From Acetobacter pomorum (GTDB taxonomy: Bacteria; Pseudomonadota; Alphaproteobacteria; Acetobacterales; Acetobacteraceae): a stretch of DNA of 54,092 nucleotides. The DNA lies in assembly GCF_002738225.1 (NCBI RefSeq), contig NZ_PEBQ01000080.1, positions 1 to 54,092 of the forward strand, in the 5' to 3' direction. Position 1 is the stretch's first letter, and each line of letters starts with the position of its first letter. The position numbers were made by a program, and so were the translations under genes. Shown one piece after another: positions 18,687-28,006 of this stretch. The notes under the pieces were generated by a model. It was not told the DNA's origin. It saw nothing but the letters and a program-made list of their open reading frames with translations, and did not search any database.

Positions 18687-19103
18687 TTACGCAGCCATTA
18701 CGCGGCGCACGCGGCGCGTTACCGGTTCACGCTCGGCAGAACGCTGCGCCTTGCGAGCGGCATTTTCTACGGCATCACCCATAATGCTACGAATTTCCTT
18801 CAGGTAAGCCGCACCTTTGGGTGTACGCTGCACCAGAACAGAGCGACGGTCCAGCGGATCTACCTTACGGCGTGCCAGATCCAGTTCACTCAACCGGTCC
18901 AGTGCACGGGTGATGGCAGGCTTGGAAACATTCAGGCTGGATGCCAGACCACGCACAGTATGGCCGTTTTCATCCAGATAGCATGTCAAAAACACCGCCA
19001 ACTGACGGGCGGACAAATCCGGCGCATCTCCACGCACCAAGGACACAATGGTGTCCCGCAGGGTTTTGGCCAGATCCTCTGTTTTTTCTGCGACCTGAGG
19101 CAT
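18687..19103 (-). CDS. MarR family transcriptional regulator
   Basis: A 138-residue winged-helix regulator. The core LSARQLAVFLTCYLDENGHTVRGLASSLNVSKPAITRALDRL is a helix-turn-helix with recognition helix SKPAITRALDRL, followed by the wing with DPLDRRSVLVQRTPKG, the MarR signature DxRxxxxxLT. The C-terminus is very basic. ATG 19103 lies 11 bases after AGGA; a GTG at 19112 would be only two bases away. No divergent efflux gene is next to it, so its targets are unclear. A palindrome in its own putative promoter (19208-19222) suggests self-regulation. Confidence 0.85.
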   Translation of the reverse strand: MPQVAEKTEDLAKTLRDTIVSLVRGDAPDLSARQLAVFLTCYLDENGHTVRGLASSLNVSKPAITRALDRLSELDLARRKVDPLDRRSVLVQRTPKGAAYLKEIRSIMGDAVENAARKAQRSAEREPVTRRVRRVMAA

Positions 19104-19200
19104 GAGTTTCACTTTCCTTTTGCTGCCCGTTCATCCTGATCCCTCAGTCATGAACGATATGTTTGTGCGTCCTGTTACAGAACGAATCCCCTTGAAATTT

Positions 19201-19229
19201 CATATAGGAGTCGAAACGACTCTTTTAAA
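19201..19229 (-). promoter_or_regulatory. Candidate promoter and operator of the MarR gene
   Basis: The perfect inverted repeat GAGTCG-AAA-CGACTC (19208-19222) lies about 105 bp upstream of the regulator start. On the minus strand it falls inside the 17-base spacer of a weak promoter, TTTAAA (19224-19229) and TATATG (19201-19206). A repressor bound there would block RNA polymerase. This is inference from position and symmetry only. Confidence 0.45.
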
Positions 19230-19258
19230 GTATGAGTGAAAGCATATTACCTCTGCTT

Positions 19259-20695
19259 TTATGACACCTTTATGGCAGCTTCACTCTGCTTTTTTACAAA
19301 AAGATTTGTAATGGCCTTAAAAACTGCCCGAACTCCGGGAGAATCCCCACCTTTTGGCCGTCCGGGCCGGGCGCTGTCATTCCATGCATAACTATCGATA
19401 TGCACCCAGCGCTGGCCTGTATTTACAAAACGTTCAAGAAATAATCCGGCAGTAATGGCGCCCGCCATAGGTTTTGATGAAATATTACTGATATCTGCAA
19501 CAGAACTTCCTAACCATTCCCGGTAACCCTGCCACAAGGGCAAGCGCCACATGGGGTCTGCCTCCTGCTGCCCGGCTTCCAGAAATGCGGCAGAAACCGC
19601 ATCATCATTACAAAGCAAAGCAGGCAGGTCTGGCCCAAGTGCTACACGTGCAGCCCCTGTAAGGGTTGCAACATCCAGCAGCAAATCGGGTTTCTGTTCT
19701 CCTGCCTCGCAAAGCAAATCACATAAAACCAGACGGCCTTCTGCATCTGTATTGCCAATTTCCACTGTCAGGCCGGATCGGCTGCGCACCACATCCAGCG
19801 GACGCATGGCATGGCCAGAAACACTGTTTTCCACACAGCCAAGCCGCACTTCCAACCTTACAGGTAAATCCTGCGTCATAATCAAACGCGCAAGTGCCAG
19901 AACTGTTGCTGCGCCCCCCATATCCTTTTTCATGCGCAGCATGCCGCTGGAAGGCTTGAGATCGTACCCCCCGCTATCAAAACACACGCCCTTGCCGACC
20001 AGAGAAATCAGTGGAGCCTTTTTATCTGCCCCGCTTCCCTGCCACTGTGCCACCACCACACGCGGGCCTCGGTCTGAACCATTCCCCACATGCGCCAGTA
20101 ATGGATAGGCCTTATCCAGCGCGGTTCCTTTTATAACGTCTACTTGCGCATCAAATGCCTTGAACACAGATTTGGCAGCCCGCGCCAGATCAGACGGCCC
20201 CAAAAGGTTGGCCGGTGTATTGATCAGATCACGCGCAAGCCAGATGGAACGCGCGGCTTCCGATGCCACGCCTGCACGCTCCTGCGCTGTGACCACCAAC
20301 CGCGTTGTGGGTTTTGACGGAGGCGCAGACTTCAGCCCATAATGATAGGCCCCAAGGCAGAAGCCCAGAACAATGTCATGCCGTGCGATATCATCTGGGG
20401 CTTCCACCTGCCAGTCTCCCGCAGGCAGGTCCTGTGCAAGAGCACCAAAAGCAAAGGGATCAACCACGCCTTTTTCTGGCGCCCCAAACAATGCCACCGG
20501 AGCACCACTTGCATCTGGCACCATAACCAGTTGGCCAGGGCGTGCTTTAAAGCCGCAATTTTCTGCAAAAGCCACAGCCTGCGCACCTATCTTGGCCTCT
20601 AAACGCACCTGTTCTGACGGGCGAACAACATGAACAGTCCGCACTTTGCTCCCTCGGCGGGATACAACTAGGCAATCAGCTTCACGAACAGGCAT
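19259..20695 (-). CDS. Leucyl aminopeptidase family (M17) peptidase
   Basis: A 478-residue M17 aminopeptidase that removes N-terminal residues from peptides in the cytosol using two metal ions. The catalytic domain shows VGKGVCFDSGGYDLKPS (metal-binding Lys and Asp), MKKDMGGAA, and the family signature NTDAEGRLVLCDLL. The N-terminal macro-like domain is shorter than in E. coli PepA. ATG 20695 has GGGAG eight bases before it; longer in-frame starts reach 20809 but would overlap the opposite helicase gene. It is divergent from that helicase and stands alone. Confidence 0.9.
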   Translation of the reverse strand: MPVREADCLVVSRRGSKVRTVHVVRPSEQVRLEAKIGAQAVAFAENCGFKARPGQLVMVPDASGAPVALFGAPEKGVVDPFAFGALAQDLPAGDWQVEAPDDIARHDIVLGFCLGAYHYGLKSAPPSKPTTRLVVTAQERAGVASEAARSIWLARDLINTPANLLGPSDLARAAKSVFKAFDAQVDVIKGTALDKAYPLLAHVGNGSDRGPRVVVAQWQGSGADKKAPLISLVGKGVCFDSGGYDLKPSSGMLRMKKDMGGAATVLALARLIMTQDLPVRLEVRLGCVENSVSGHAMRPLDVVRSRSGLTVEIGNTDAEGRLVLCDLLCEAGEQKPDLLLDVATLTGAARVALGPDLPALLCNDDAVSAAFLEAGQQEADPMWRLPLWQGYREWLGSSVADISNISSKPMAGAITAGLFLERFVNTGQRWVHIDSYAWNDSARPGRPKGGDSPGVRAVFKAITNLFVKKQSEAAIKVS

Positions 20696-20807
20696 GAACA
20701 TCTCTCCCTCTGCTTTCAGGCTGTGTGCCTGCCAGCTTGTTTTCTTTAATGTGGATAATGGCATCTGATGGCTTGCTTTTCCACACGCGCCAGCAGACGA
20801 TGTTTGC

Positions 20808-23396
20808 ATGATGGTTTCTTCCCGCCGTATGGCTGCTGCCGCTCATCACGCATCTACGCAGGACGATGCACCCGTGCGGGCCATTTTGGGCCCCACCAAC
20901 ACCGGAAAAACGCATCTGGCGCTAGAACGCATGCTGGCCCATTCATCCGGTATTATCGGTTTTCCTCTCCGGCTGCTGGCGCGTGAAAATTACGAGCGCA
21001 TGGTCAAGCTCAAAGGCGTGCGCTCCGTGGGGCTGATTACGGGTGAGGAAAAAATTATTCCTCCACAGGCACGCTGGTTTTCCTGCACGGTGGAAGCCAT
21101 GCCATCTGACCGAAAGGTGGAATTTGTAGCCGTAGATGAAATTCAGCTTTGTGCAGACCCGGAACGCGGCCATGTTTTTACAGATCGGCTTTTAAACGCA
21201 CGTGGACGTTCTGAAACATTGTTTCTTGGGGCAGAAACCATTGCTCCCCTGCTCAAGACCCTGATCCGTGACATAGAAATAGACACACGTCCGCGCCTTT
21301 CCAGCCTGACATATACAGGCCACATGCGTCTTTCACGCTTGCCCGCGCGCACGGCCATTGTGGCTTTTTCCATGGCCGAAGTTTACGCCATTGCAGAACT
21401 TATCCGCCGCAAACGTGGCGGGTGTGCTGTTGTTATGGGCCAGCTCTCCCCCCGCACCCGCAACGCACAGGTTGCCCTCTACCAAAACCGGGAAGTGGAT
21501 TATCTGGTGGCCACCGATGCCATTGGCATGGGGCTGAATATGGATATACGGCATATTGCCTTTGCCAATATCACCAAGTTTGATGGGCACAGAAACCGGC
21601 TACTTACCCCTGCTGAAGCCGCACAGATTGCTGGCCGCGCCGGCCGTGGCACACAAGATGGTACTTTTGGCACAACGGGGGAATGTCCTCCTTTTCCCGA
21701 AGGGATGGTAGAAGCCATTGAAACCCATCACTTTGAGCCGCTGCCATTTTTATGGTGGCGTAACAGCAAGCTCAATTTTGCTTCCCCTAAAGCGCTCTAT
21801 GCCAGCTTATGTCAGAAACCCCCTGAACGGTGCCTGAAATCTGCGGCCCCTGCCTCTGACTTACTGGCGCTGTCTGCGCTGATGCAAAATGCCACAGTGC
21901 AGAAACTGGCCCACACGCCTGCCCGCACCCAGTTGTTGTGGGAGGTGTGCCAGATTCCTGATTTTCGTAAACTGGGGGAAGACAGCCACATTCGGCTATG
22001 TGAGCAAATTTTCACCCTGCTTGCCCAAAAGGGGCATCTCCCTTCTGCCTGGATGAAGTCTCGCCTTGCCAATCTGGAACAACTGGAAGGCGATATTGAT
22101 GTTCTTATGCAGCGCCTTATGGGCATCCGCACATGGTCATACGTTTCTGCCAGAGCAGATTGGGTGGAAAACGCCGCGCACTGGCGTAACCACACCTTAA
22201 GGCTGGAAGATGCTCTTTCTGACGTGCTGCATGAACGCCTGACCACACGCTTTGTAGATAAACGCGCCGCAAGCCTAGCAAGACGTCTGGAAGAGGCTGA
22301 CACTACTCCCTTACTTTCTGCCATTACCCGCACAGGTGAGGTCAGCGTGGAAGGGCACGCTGTGGGCCATATGCGCGGCTTCAGTTTTATTCCAGACCCT
22401 GATGCCGCGCAGTCTGACCAAAAACTTATTCTCAAGGCGGCGCGTAGGGCTGCTCGTAATCAGATTCCCTATCGGGTTTCCCAGTTCCTTCAGACCCAAG
22501 ACACGGAAATAATGCTGAACCTGCAAAATGGTGCCCTCACTTGGCAGAGCGATACCATTGCGCAGCTGCGGGCAGGAGCAGATGTGCTGCACCCCGTTAT
22601 TGATGTGTTTGATGCGGAGTTTCTGGAACCGGGACAGAAAGAAAAAATCTGGCAGCGGCTGATGACCTTTATAGAGGTTTATATCCACAAGGAACTTGCA
22701 CCATTATTTCGCGCAGAAAAAGCCGTTGCAGATCAACCCTTGCTGCGTGGCCTAGTGCATATACTGGTAGAAAATGGAGGAGTGGCAAAGGTGCCACATT
22801 TTTCCGCACTTCCCGCCTCTGCCCGACATGCACTGAAGCGCCTTCATATTTTCCAGCAGAAGAATATCTTGTTCTGCGATAAAATTATGCGCCCTACTGC
22901 CATGGCCTTACGCGCGCTTTTAATCAGCGTGTATTCTGGCATCACTTTGCCAGAGTTGCCGCGTGCCGGTGCCGTATCTGCACCCCTGCCTGCTTTGCTG
23001 ACAGAGGGCCAGAAATCTCTGCTCATGCAGTTAGGATGGATCATAGCAGAAGATACGCTAATCCGACTCGATATTGCCGCCACACTTTACGCAGACTCTG
23101 TTTCTCTGATTTCACGCGGCTCCAGACAGATTCCCGTTTTCTTTGCCTCTCGGTTGGGTGTGAAAAAAAACGCCCTGCCTGGCATTTTACGCGGCCTTGG
23201 TCTGCACGTTCAAAAACCTCAGATTTTGCCGGATACGCATGCCGGACCACCTGCACCTTTTCTGATTATCCCTCGGAAAACTGTAAAAAATCGGACACAC
23301 TCAAAAAAACGTACAGGTAAGGCGCAACCAGAAAAACATAACCACAACAGCCCATTTGCCGTGCTGGCAACACTCCGGCAGCGCCTGCAACCCTAG
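20808..23396 (+). CDS. SUV3-like DExH-box helicase
   Basis: An 862-residue superfamily 2 helicase. Walker A GPTNTGKT lies near residue 28, with LRLLARENYERM after it, motif II DEIQ in VAVDEIQLCADPERGHVFTDRLL, and motif VI region QIAGRAGRGTQDG after VATDAIGMGLNMDIRHIAF. The long C-terminal half is specific to the alphaproteobacterial group and ends in a basic tail and SPFAVLATL. In many alphaproteobacteria this helicase is followed by an S4-domain protein, fdxA and carD; here only fdxA follows, 160 bp later. The ATG has no strong ribosome site. Known SUV3 relatives act in RNA turnover. Confidence 0.87.
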   Translation: MMVSSRRMAAAAHHASTQDDAPVRAILGPTNTGKTHLALERMLAHSSGIIGFPLRLLARENYERMVKLKGVRSVGLITGEEKIIPPQARWFSCTVEAMPSDRKVEFVAVDEIQLCADPERGHVFTDRLLNARGRSETLFLGAETIAPLLKTLIRDIEIDTRPRLSSLTYTGHMRLSRLPARTAIVAFSMAEVYAIAELIRRKRGGCAVVMGQLSPRTRNAQVALYQNREVDYLVATDAIGMGLNMDIRHIAFANITKFDGHRNRLLTPAEAAQIAGRAGRGTQDGTFGTTGECPPFPEGMVEAIETHHFEPLPFLWWRNSKLNFASPKALYASLCQKPPERCLKSAAPASDLLALSALMQNATVQKLAHTPARTQLLWEVCQIPDFRKLGEDSHIRLCEQIFTLLAQKGHLPSAWMKSRLANLEQLEGDIDVLMQRLMGIRTWSYVSARADWVENAAHWRNHTLRLEDALSDVLHERLTTRFVDKRAASLARRLEEADTTPLLSAITRTGEVSVEGHAVGHMRGFSFIPDPDAAQSDQKLILKAARRAARNQIPYRVSQFLQTQDTEIMLNLQNGALTWQSDTIAQLRAGADVLHPVIDVFDAEFLEPGQKEKIWQRLMTFIEVYIHKELAPLFRAEKAVADQPLLRGLVHILVENGGVAKVPHFSALPASARHALKRLHIFQQKNILFCDKIMRPTAMALRALLISVYSGITLPELPRAGAVSAPLPALLTEGQKSLLMQLGWIIAEDTLIRLDIAATLYADSVSLISRGSRQIPVFFASRLGVKKNALPGILRGLGLHVQKPQILPDTHAGPPAPFLIIPRKTVKNRTHSKKRTGKAQPEKHNHNSPFAVLATLRQRLQP

Positions 23397-23564
23397 CCCT
23401 TCCATAAAAAGAAAGCAGATCTCATTATGTAGGCGGGTTGCCATTAGGCCAAAAGCGCCTCATATCTGCGCCATCCTTGGTGGCAGACTTATATAAAAGT
23501 ACTGCCATCTGACCCCACGCGGTGAGAGCCCCTCCTCCACCGCCAGATATTTTCGGAGATGGCA

Positions 23565-23897
23565 ATGACCTACGTGGTCACTGAAAACTGCATCCGCTGC
23601 AAATTCATGGACTGTGTGGAAGTCTGCCCCGTTGACTGCTTCTACGCTGGTGAAAACTTCCTGGTTATCAACCCTGACGAATGCATTGACTGCGGCGTGT
23701 GTGAGCCCGAATGCCCCGCCGAAGCCATTTTCCCTGATAGCGACGACCGTGCAGCAGCGTGGGCAGAAATCAACGCAAAATATGCAACCCAGTGGCCAAA
23801 CATTACCCGTAAGGGAACGCCACCGGCAGATGCAGAAGAATGGAAAGACAAGCCCAACAAAACAGAGCTTCTTTCTCCCAATCCGCAGAAAGACTAA
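23565..23897 (+). CDS. fdxA: 7Fe ferredoxin FdxA
   Basis: A 110-residue low-potential ferredoxin with one [3Fe-4S] and one [4Fe-4S] cluster. The N-terminus [26 protein letters not shown] and the second motif [19 protein letters not shown] supply the cluster cysteines in the FdxA pattern, followed by the typical extended C-terminus with WAEINAKYA and WPNIT. The ATG at 23565 has GGAG six bases before it; an ATG at 23559 would overlap that site. A likely electron partner is the Fpr at 9532. The conserved neighbours S4 protein and CarD are missing here. Confidence 0.95.
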   Translation: MTYVVTENCIRCKFMDCVEVCPVDCFYAGENFLVINPDECIDCGVCEPECPAEAIFPDSDDRAAAWAEINAKYATQWPNITRKGTPPADAEEWKDKPNKTELLSPNPQKD

Positions 23898-23920
23898 GCA
23901 CCTTATTTATAGGGTTTGTA

Positions 23921-23957
23921 AAAATGGTGTCAGCGTTAGGCTGGCACCATTTTTTTG
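23921..23957 (+). terminator. Rho-independent terminator after fdxA
   Basis: A 14-base stem (23921-23934 with 23940-23953, one G-T pair) and five-base loop GTTAG is followed by a run of T. It lies 23 bp after the fdxA stop. Confidence 0.9.
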
Positions 23958-24059
23958 TGCCAGATCGCTTAGCTTTCTTATCCAATCTATCAAACAGATT
24001 TTTCGATAAGCGAGCGCCCGCTATTCCCTTGGAGCATTTATAACCCTGCCCACAAAAAA

Positions 24060-24094
24060 GCCCCCGAAGCCATAACAGCTTCGGGGGCTTTTTT
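24060..24094. terminator. Bidirectional terminator for the cyo operon
   Basis: The perfect 11-bp stem GCCCCCGAAGC/GCTTCGGGGGC with a seven-base loop has A's on its left and T's on its right, so it works on either strand. It lies about 50 bp beyond the cyoD stop. A further perfect 10-bp inverted repeat (24103-24112 with 24124-24133) lies between it and cyoD. Confidence 0.92.
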
Positions 24095-24143
24095 CGGCCA
24101 ACCTTTCACCGCCACTTAAGGCAGCGGTGAAAGCCAAACCATA

Positions 24144-24476
24144 TTAGCGGGACATCATGTGCATTGCGGTGTTGTTCATGATGAACACGGTACCAACAAT
24201 CAGGATGGCCACAAACGCAACGGTGAAAACAAAGCACATATTGTTCCAGCGCTGTTCGGAGCTACCGCCCATGTGCAGGAAGTAGTGCAGATGCACCAGA
24301 ACCTGAACCAGAGCGAGAGCTGAAATAGCAGCCAGAGTGCCTGCTGGAGAAAGGCTGTGGGTCATCACCACGCCAAACGACAGCACCGTCAGGACAACGG
24401 CAAGAACAAACCCGATAATGTAAGAAGATACGCTACCGTGGCTCTCGCCTGAGGAGGATGTATGCGGATTGCTCAT
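24144..24476 (-). CDS. cyoD: Cytochrome bo3-type quinol oxidase subunit IV
   Basis: A 110-residue inner membrane protein with three transmembrane helices (about 18-40, 46-66, 80-102), the size and layout of CyoD. QVLVHLHYFLHM after the second helix is the conserved CyoD/CoxD stretch. It has no cofactor and is thought to help assembly and Cu insertion. Its start shares one base with the cyoC stop (TGATG), so translation is coupled. It is the last gene; no cyoE heme O synthase follows. Confidence 0.95.
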   Translation of the reverse strand: MSNPHTSSSGESHGSVSSYIIGFVLAVVLTVLSFGVVMTHSLSPAGTLAAISALALVQVLVHLHYFLHMGGSSEQRWNNMCFVFTVAFVAILIVGTVFIMNNTAMHMMSR

Positions 24477-25081
24477 CAGATCATGCTCGCCAGATAGACA
24501 TAGGTGAAAACGCAGATCCAGACGATATCCAGAAAGTGCCAGAACAGGCTCAGGCAGGTGAGCTTATTCATCATACGTTCCGGGATTTCAGTCGTACCCA
24601 TCAGCTGAACGATCAGGGTAACAATCCAGATCAGACCACACGTGACATGCAGACCGTGAGTAGACACCAGCGTAAAGAACGCAGACAGGAATGCACTGCG
24701 ATCCGGACCGGCGCCTTCTGCGATCATGTGCGCAAATTCACGCAGTTCCAGCCCCACAAAGCCAAGGCCCAGCAGGAAGGTAAGGCCAAGCCAAAGGATA
24801 ACCTTGGAAACCTGGCTTTTATGGGCGGCAATCATGCCAAACCCATAAGTGATGGACGAAACCAGCAGGAGGGCTGTTTCCAGCCCAAGCCCACCGAATT
24901 CGAACAGTTCGTGGCCCGTTGGACCACCGTTGAACTGGTTATGGAGAACTGCAAACGCGGCAAAAAGCGTGCCGAAGATAATGCAGTCCGTCATCAGATA
25001 GACCCAGAACCCGAACACCACCGGAGATTCGTGGTGATGTTCGTCATGGCCTGCGGTCTGAACAGTTGTGTTCTGTGCCAT
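24476..25081 (-). CDS. cyoC: Cytochrome bo3-type quinol oxidase subunit III
   Basis: A 201-residue CyoC with five transmembrane helices. Family marks are FGFWVYLMTDCIIFGTLFAAFAVLHNQ, FELGG-like FEFGGLGLETALLLVSS and the late STHGLHVTCGLIW with HFLDIVWICVFTYVYL at the end. It supports the catalytic subunit and proton uptake and carries no metal. One base separates it from cyoB and it overlaps cyoD by one base. Confidence 0.96.
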   Translation of the reverse strand: MAQNTTVQTAGHDEHHHESPVVFGFWVYLMTDCIIFGTLFAAFAVLHNQFNGGPTGHELFEFGGLGLETALLLVSSITYGFGMIAAHKSQVSKVILWLGLTFLLGLGFVGLELREFAHMIAEGAGPDRSAFLSAFFTLVSTHGLHVTCGLIWIVTLIVQLMGTTEIPERMMNKLTCLSLFWHFLDIVWICVFTYVYLASMI

Positions 25082-25082
25082 T

Positions 25083-27074
25083 TTATTCAGCTGCCTGTGC
25101 CATCAGTTTACGGGTGTGCTCGTTTTCAATCCGGGCAACCTCTTCGGCAGGGATATAGTAATCAATATCCTTATCGGCGCTGCGAGCGATTACCGTACCG
25201 ATAACGCCAACAAGACCAACAGCAGCCAACCACCAGATGTACCAAACCGCAGCAAAACCGAAGATCAGAGCGAACACTGCACAAGCCAGACCCAAAGAGG
25301 TGTTCTTGGGCATGTGGATTGCTTCGTACTGAGCACCAGCCTGACGGGTATCAATACCATTTTCCTTATCATGCATGAACGTATCAAGTTCGTGCACGTG
25401 AGGAACGATAGCGAAGTTGTAAACCGGCGGCGGAGAAGAAGTGGACCATTCCAGCGTACGGCCATTCCATGGATCACCGGTCACGTCGCGGTTCTGCGGC
25501 AGGTTGCGGTCACGGATGGAAACATACAGCTGAGTAAGCTGGCAAGCGATACCAAGCATAACCAGAACTGCACCAACTTCAGCAACCAGCAGCCACGGGT
25601 GCCAAGCTGGATTGTCGTAGTGGTTCAGACGACGGGTCATGCCTTCGAAACCGACGATGTAGAGTGGTACGAATGCGCAATAGAAGCCAACAAACCAGAA
25701 CCAGAAAGCGCGCTTGCCCCAGGTTTCATCCAGCTTGAAGCCCATCACCTTCGGGAACCAGAAGTTCATGCCACAGATGTAACCGAAATACACACCACCG
25801 ATAATGGTATTATGGAAGTGGGCAATCAGGAACAGGGAGTTATGCAGAACAAAGTCAGCACCCGGGATAGCCAGCATAACGCCAGTCATACCACCGATGG
25901 TGAAGGTGATCATGAAGCCAACAGCCCAGTACATGCAAGCATGGAACTGAATGCGACCCTTATACATGGTGAACAGCCAGTTAAACAGCTTAACACCAGT
26001 AGGAATGGAGATGATCATGGTCGCGATACCAAAGAAGGCATTCACGTCCGGACCAGCGCCCATTGTGAAGAAGTGGTGAACCCACACAAGGAAGGACAGA
26101 ACCATGATGGAGCAGGTTGCGTAAACCATGGTGCTGTAACCAAACAGCGGCTTGCCGGAAAATGCAGGAACAACTTCCGAAAACACACCGAAGGCAGGAA
26201 TAACGAGAATGTAAACTTCCGGATGACCCCAAGCCCAGATCAGGTTCAGGTACATCATCTGGTTGCCGCCACCATCATTGGTGAAGAAGTGCATCCCGAA
26301 GTAACGATCCATACCCAGCAGACCAACAGCAACTGTCAGAACAGGGAAGGCCACCATGATCAGGATGGAAGCACAGAAAGCTGTCCAGGTGAAAACTGGC
26401 ATTTTCATCCAGGTCATGCCCGGAGCGCGCATTTTCACGATGGTCACAAAGAAGTTCACACCGGTCAGCAGCGTGCCAACACCAGAAATCTGAACGGCCC
26501 AGATATAGTAATCTACGCCAACGCCAGGGCTGAACTGATTTTCGGACAGAGGCGGATATGCCAACCAGCCGCACTGCGAAAATTCACCAATGAACAGAGA
26601 AACGTTCACCAGAATAAACGCAACAGCCGTCATCCAGAAGCTCAGGTTGTTCAGGAACGGGAAGGCAACGTCACGCGCACCAATCTGCAGAGGCACGATG
26701 AAGTTGAACAGACCGGTCATGAACGCCATGGCCAGGAAGAAGATCATGATCGTTCCGTGAGCGGAGAAGATCTGATCGTAATGGTGTGGTGGTAGATAGC
26801 CTGGGTTACCTGCATACGCCAACGCAAGCTGGGTACGCATCATGATAGCGTCAGCAAAACCACGGAAAAGAGCGACCAGTGCCAAGATGATGTACATCAC
26901 GGCTAGACGCTTGTGATCGACAGAAGTGAACCACTCTTTCCAGAGGTAGCCCCACTTACCGTAATACGTAATAAGTCCCAGTACCGCGACACCGACAATG
27001 ACAACGCCGATGAACGTCCCTACCAGGATCGGCACATCCAAGGGGATGGCCGAGAGCGATAGTCTCCCTAGCAT
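25083..27074 (-). CDS. cyoB: Quinol oxidase subunit I (heme-copper catalytic subunit)
   Basis: A 663-residue subunit I with about 15 transmembrane helices; it oxidises ubiquinol, reduces O2 to water and pumps protons. Low-spin heme and Cu(B) ligands are visible in [28 protein letters not shown] (His-Tyr pair), [10 protein letters not shown] and [15 protein letters not shown]. The quinone-site residues [11 protein letters not shown] and PPHHYDQIF are kept as in E. coli CyoB, so the donor is a quinol. Acetobacter homologues were described as cyaA of cytochrome a1/ba, so the high-spin heme may be A or O. AAGGA precedes the ATG, five bases after cyoA. Confidence 0.97.
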   Translation of the reverse strand: MLGRLSLSAIPLDVPILVGTFIGVVIVGVAVLGLITYYGKWGYLWKEWFTSVDHKRLAVMYIILALVALFRGFADAIMMRTQLALAYAGNPGYLPPHHYDQIFSAHGTIMIFFLAMAFMTGLFNFIVPLQIGARDVAFPFLNNLSFWMTAVAFILVNVSLFIGEFSQCGWLAYPPLSENQFSPGVGVDYYIWAVQISGVGTLLTGVNFFVTIVKMRAPGMTWMKMPVFTWTAFCASILIMVAFPVLTVAVGLLGMDRYFGMHFFTNDGGGNQMMYLNLIWAWGHPEVYILVIPAFGVFSEVVPAFSGKPLFGYSTMVYATCSIMVLSFLVWVHHFFTMGAGPDVNAFFGIATMIISIPTGVKLFNWLFTMYKGRIQFHACMYWAVGFMITFTIGGMTGVMLAIPGADFVLHNSLFLIAHFHNTIIGGVYFGYICGMNFWFPKVMGFKLDETWGKRAFWFWFVGFYCAFVPLYIVGFEGMTRRLNHYDNPAWHPWLLVAEVGAVLVMLGIACQLTQLYVSIRDRNLPQNRDVTGDPWNGRTLEWSTSSPPPVYNFAIVPHVHELDTFMHDKENGIDTRQAGAQYEAIHMPKNTSLGLACAVFALIFGFAAVWYIWWLAAVGLVGVIGTVIARSADKDIDYYIPAEEVARIENEHTRKLMAQAAE

Positions 27075-27079
27075 AGATC

Positions 27080-28006
27080 CTATTCCTTCATATTCATGTC
27101 GGACATCGCAGACTGCTGCACCTGGATCATCTTGCCAGTGCTTTTGTCCATGACCATGCCGTTGTTGTACTTGGCAACGATCGTGTTGAACATGCCGGGT
27201 TCAACATGCGCGAAATATTCGACGGGGTTCGCTTCGCTTGGGGCAGCAAGTTTCGGATAGGTCTGGCTATCCAGCTGCTCGGAAGAAGACTTCACCTTTT
27301 CAACCCAGGCATTGAATTCATCGCCGCTCACAGCAAGCGTATGGAATTTCATGTCAGAAAAACCACGGCCACTGTAGTTGGCAGACTCACCCAGATAGTC
27401 GCCCGGTTCGCTTGCCAGCAGATGAAGCTGGGTCTGCATGCCTGCCATGGCGTAAATCATGGAACCAAGACGCGGGATGAAGAAGGAATTCATCACGGAA
27501 TCAGAGGTGATGTTAAAGTCAATCGGGGTGTTGACCGGAATGGCCAGCTGATTGACCGTTGCAATACCCTGTTCCGGGTAGATGAACAGCCATTTCCAGT
27601 CCAGAGCCACCACTTCAACGTGCAGAGGCTTGGTATTTGCTTCTGCTTCAAGTGGCTTATACGGGTCCAGAGAATGACAGGTCTGATAGGTAATCACTGC
27701 CAGGAAGAGGATAATCAGGGAAGGCACGCCCCAGATAGTCACTTCAATTTTGTTGGAGTGGCACCACTTCGGCAGATACTCGGCGCTCGTGTTAGACTGG
27801 CGATACTGCCAGGCAAACAGAAGCGTCAGCAGGATGGTCGGAATCACAACAATCAGCATTGCGACTGTGGAGGTGGCAATTAGGGTTTTAACCCCCTCAC
27901 CAACCGGGCCTTTCGGGTCGAGAACATCAAGTTCACACCCGGCAAGCAGCAATGCTGACGATAGGCCGCCCAATCGCGCCACTCTCGCCAGTAACTTGTT
28001 TTTCAT
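27080..28006 (-). CDS. cyoA: Quinol oxidase subunit II (lipoprotein)
   Basis: A 308-residue subunit II. A lipobox LLAGC places a lipidated Cys at residue 24, as in E. coli CyoA. Two transmembrane helices follow (about 41-65 and 85-107), then a periplasmic cupredoxin fold with [21 protein letters not shown] and [23 protein letters not shown]. The Cu(A) cysteines of cytochrome c oxidases are absent, which fits a quinol oxidase. It is the first gene of cyoABCD; AGAGG precedes the ATG. The roughly 600 bp upstream should hold the operon promoter. Confidence 0.96.
   Translation of the reverse strand: MKNKLLARVARLGGLSSALLLAGCELDVLDPKGPVGEGVKTLIATSTVAMLIVVIPTILLTLLFAWQYRQSNTSAEYLPKWCHSNKIEVTIWGVPSLIILFLAVITYQTCHSLDPYKPLEAEANTKPLHVEVVALDWKWLFIYPEQGIATVNQLAIPVNTPIDFNITSDSVMNSFFIPRLGSMIYAMAGMQTQLHLLASEPGDYLGESANYSGRGFSDMKFHTLAVSGDEFNAWVEKVKSSSEQLDSQTYPKLAAPSEANPVEYFAHVEPGMFNTIVAKYNNGMVMDKSTGKMIQVQQSAMSDMNMKE

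Noticed and set aside
25068..26795. 575-codon open frame on the plus strand opposite cyoB
   Set aside because: It is the antisense shadow of a strongly conserved gene; composition is His/Gln/Asn-rich and has no family pattern.
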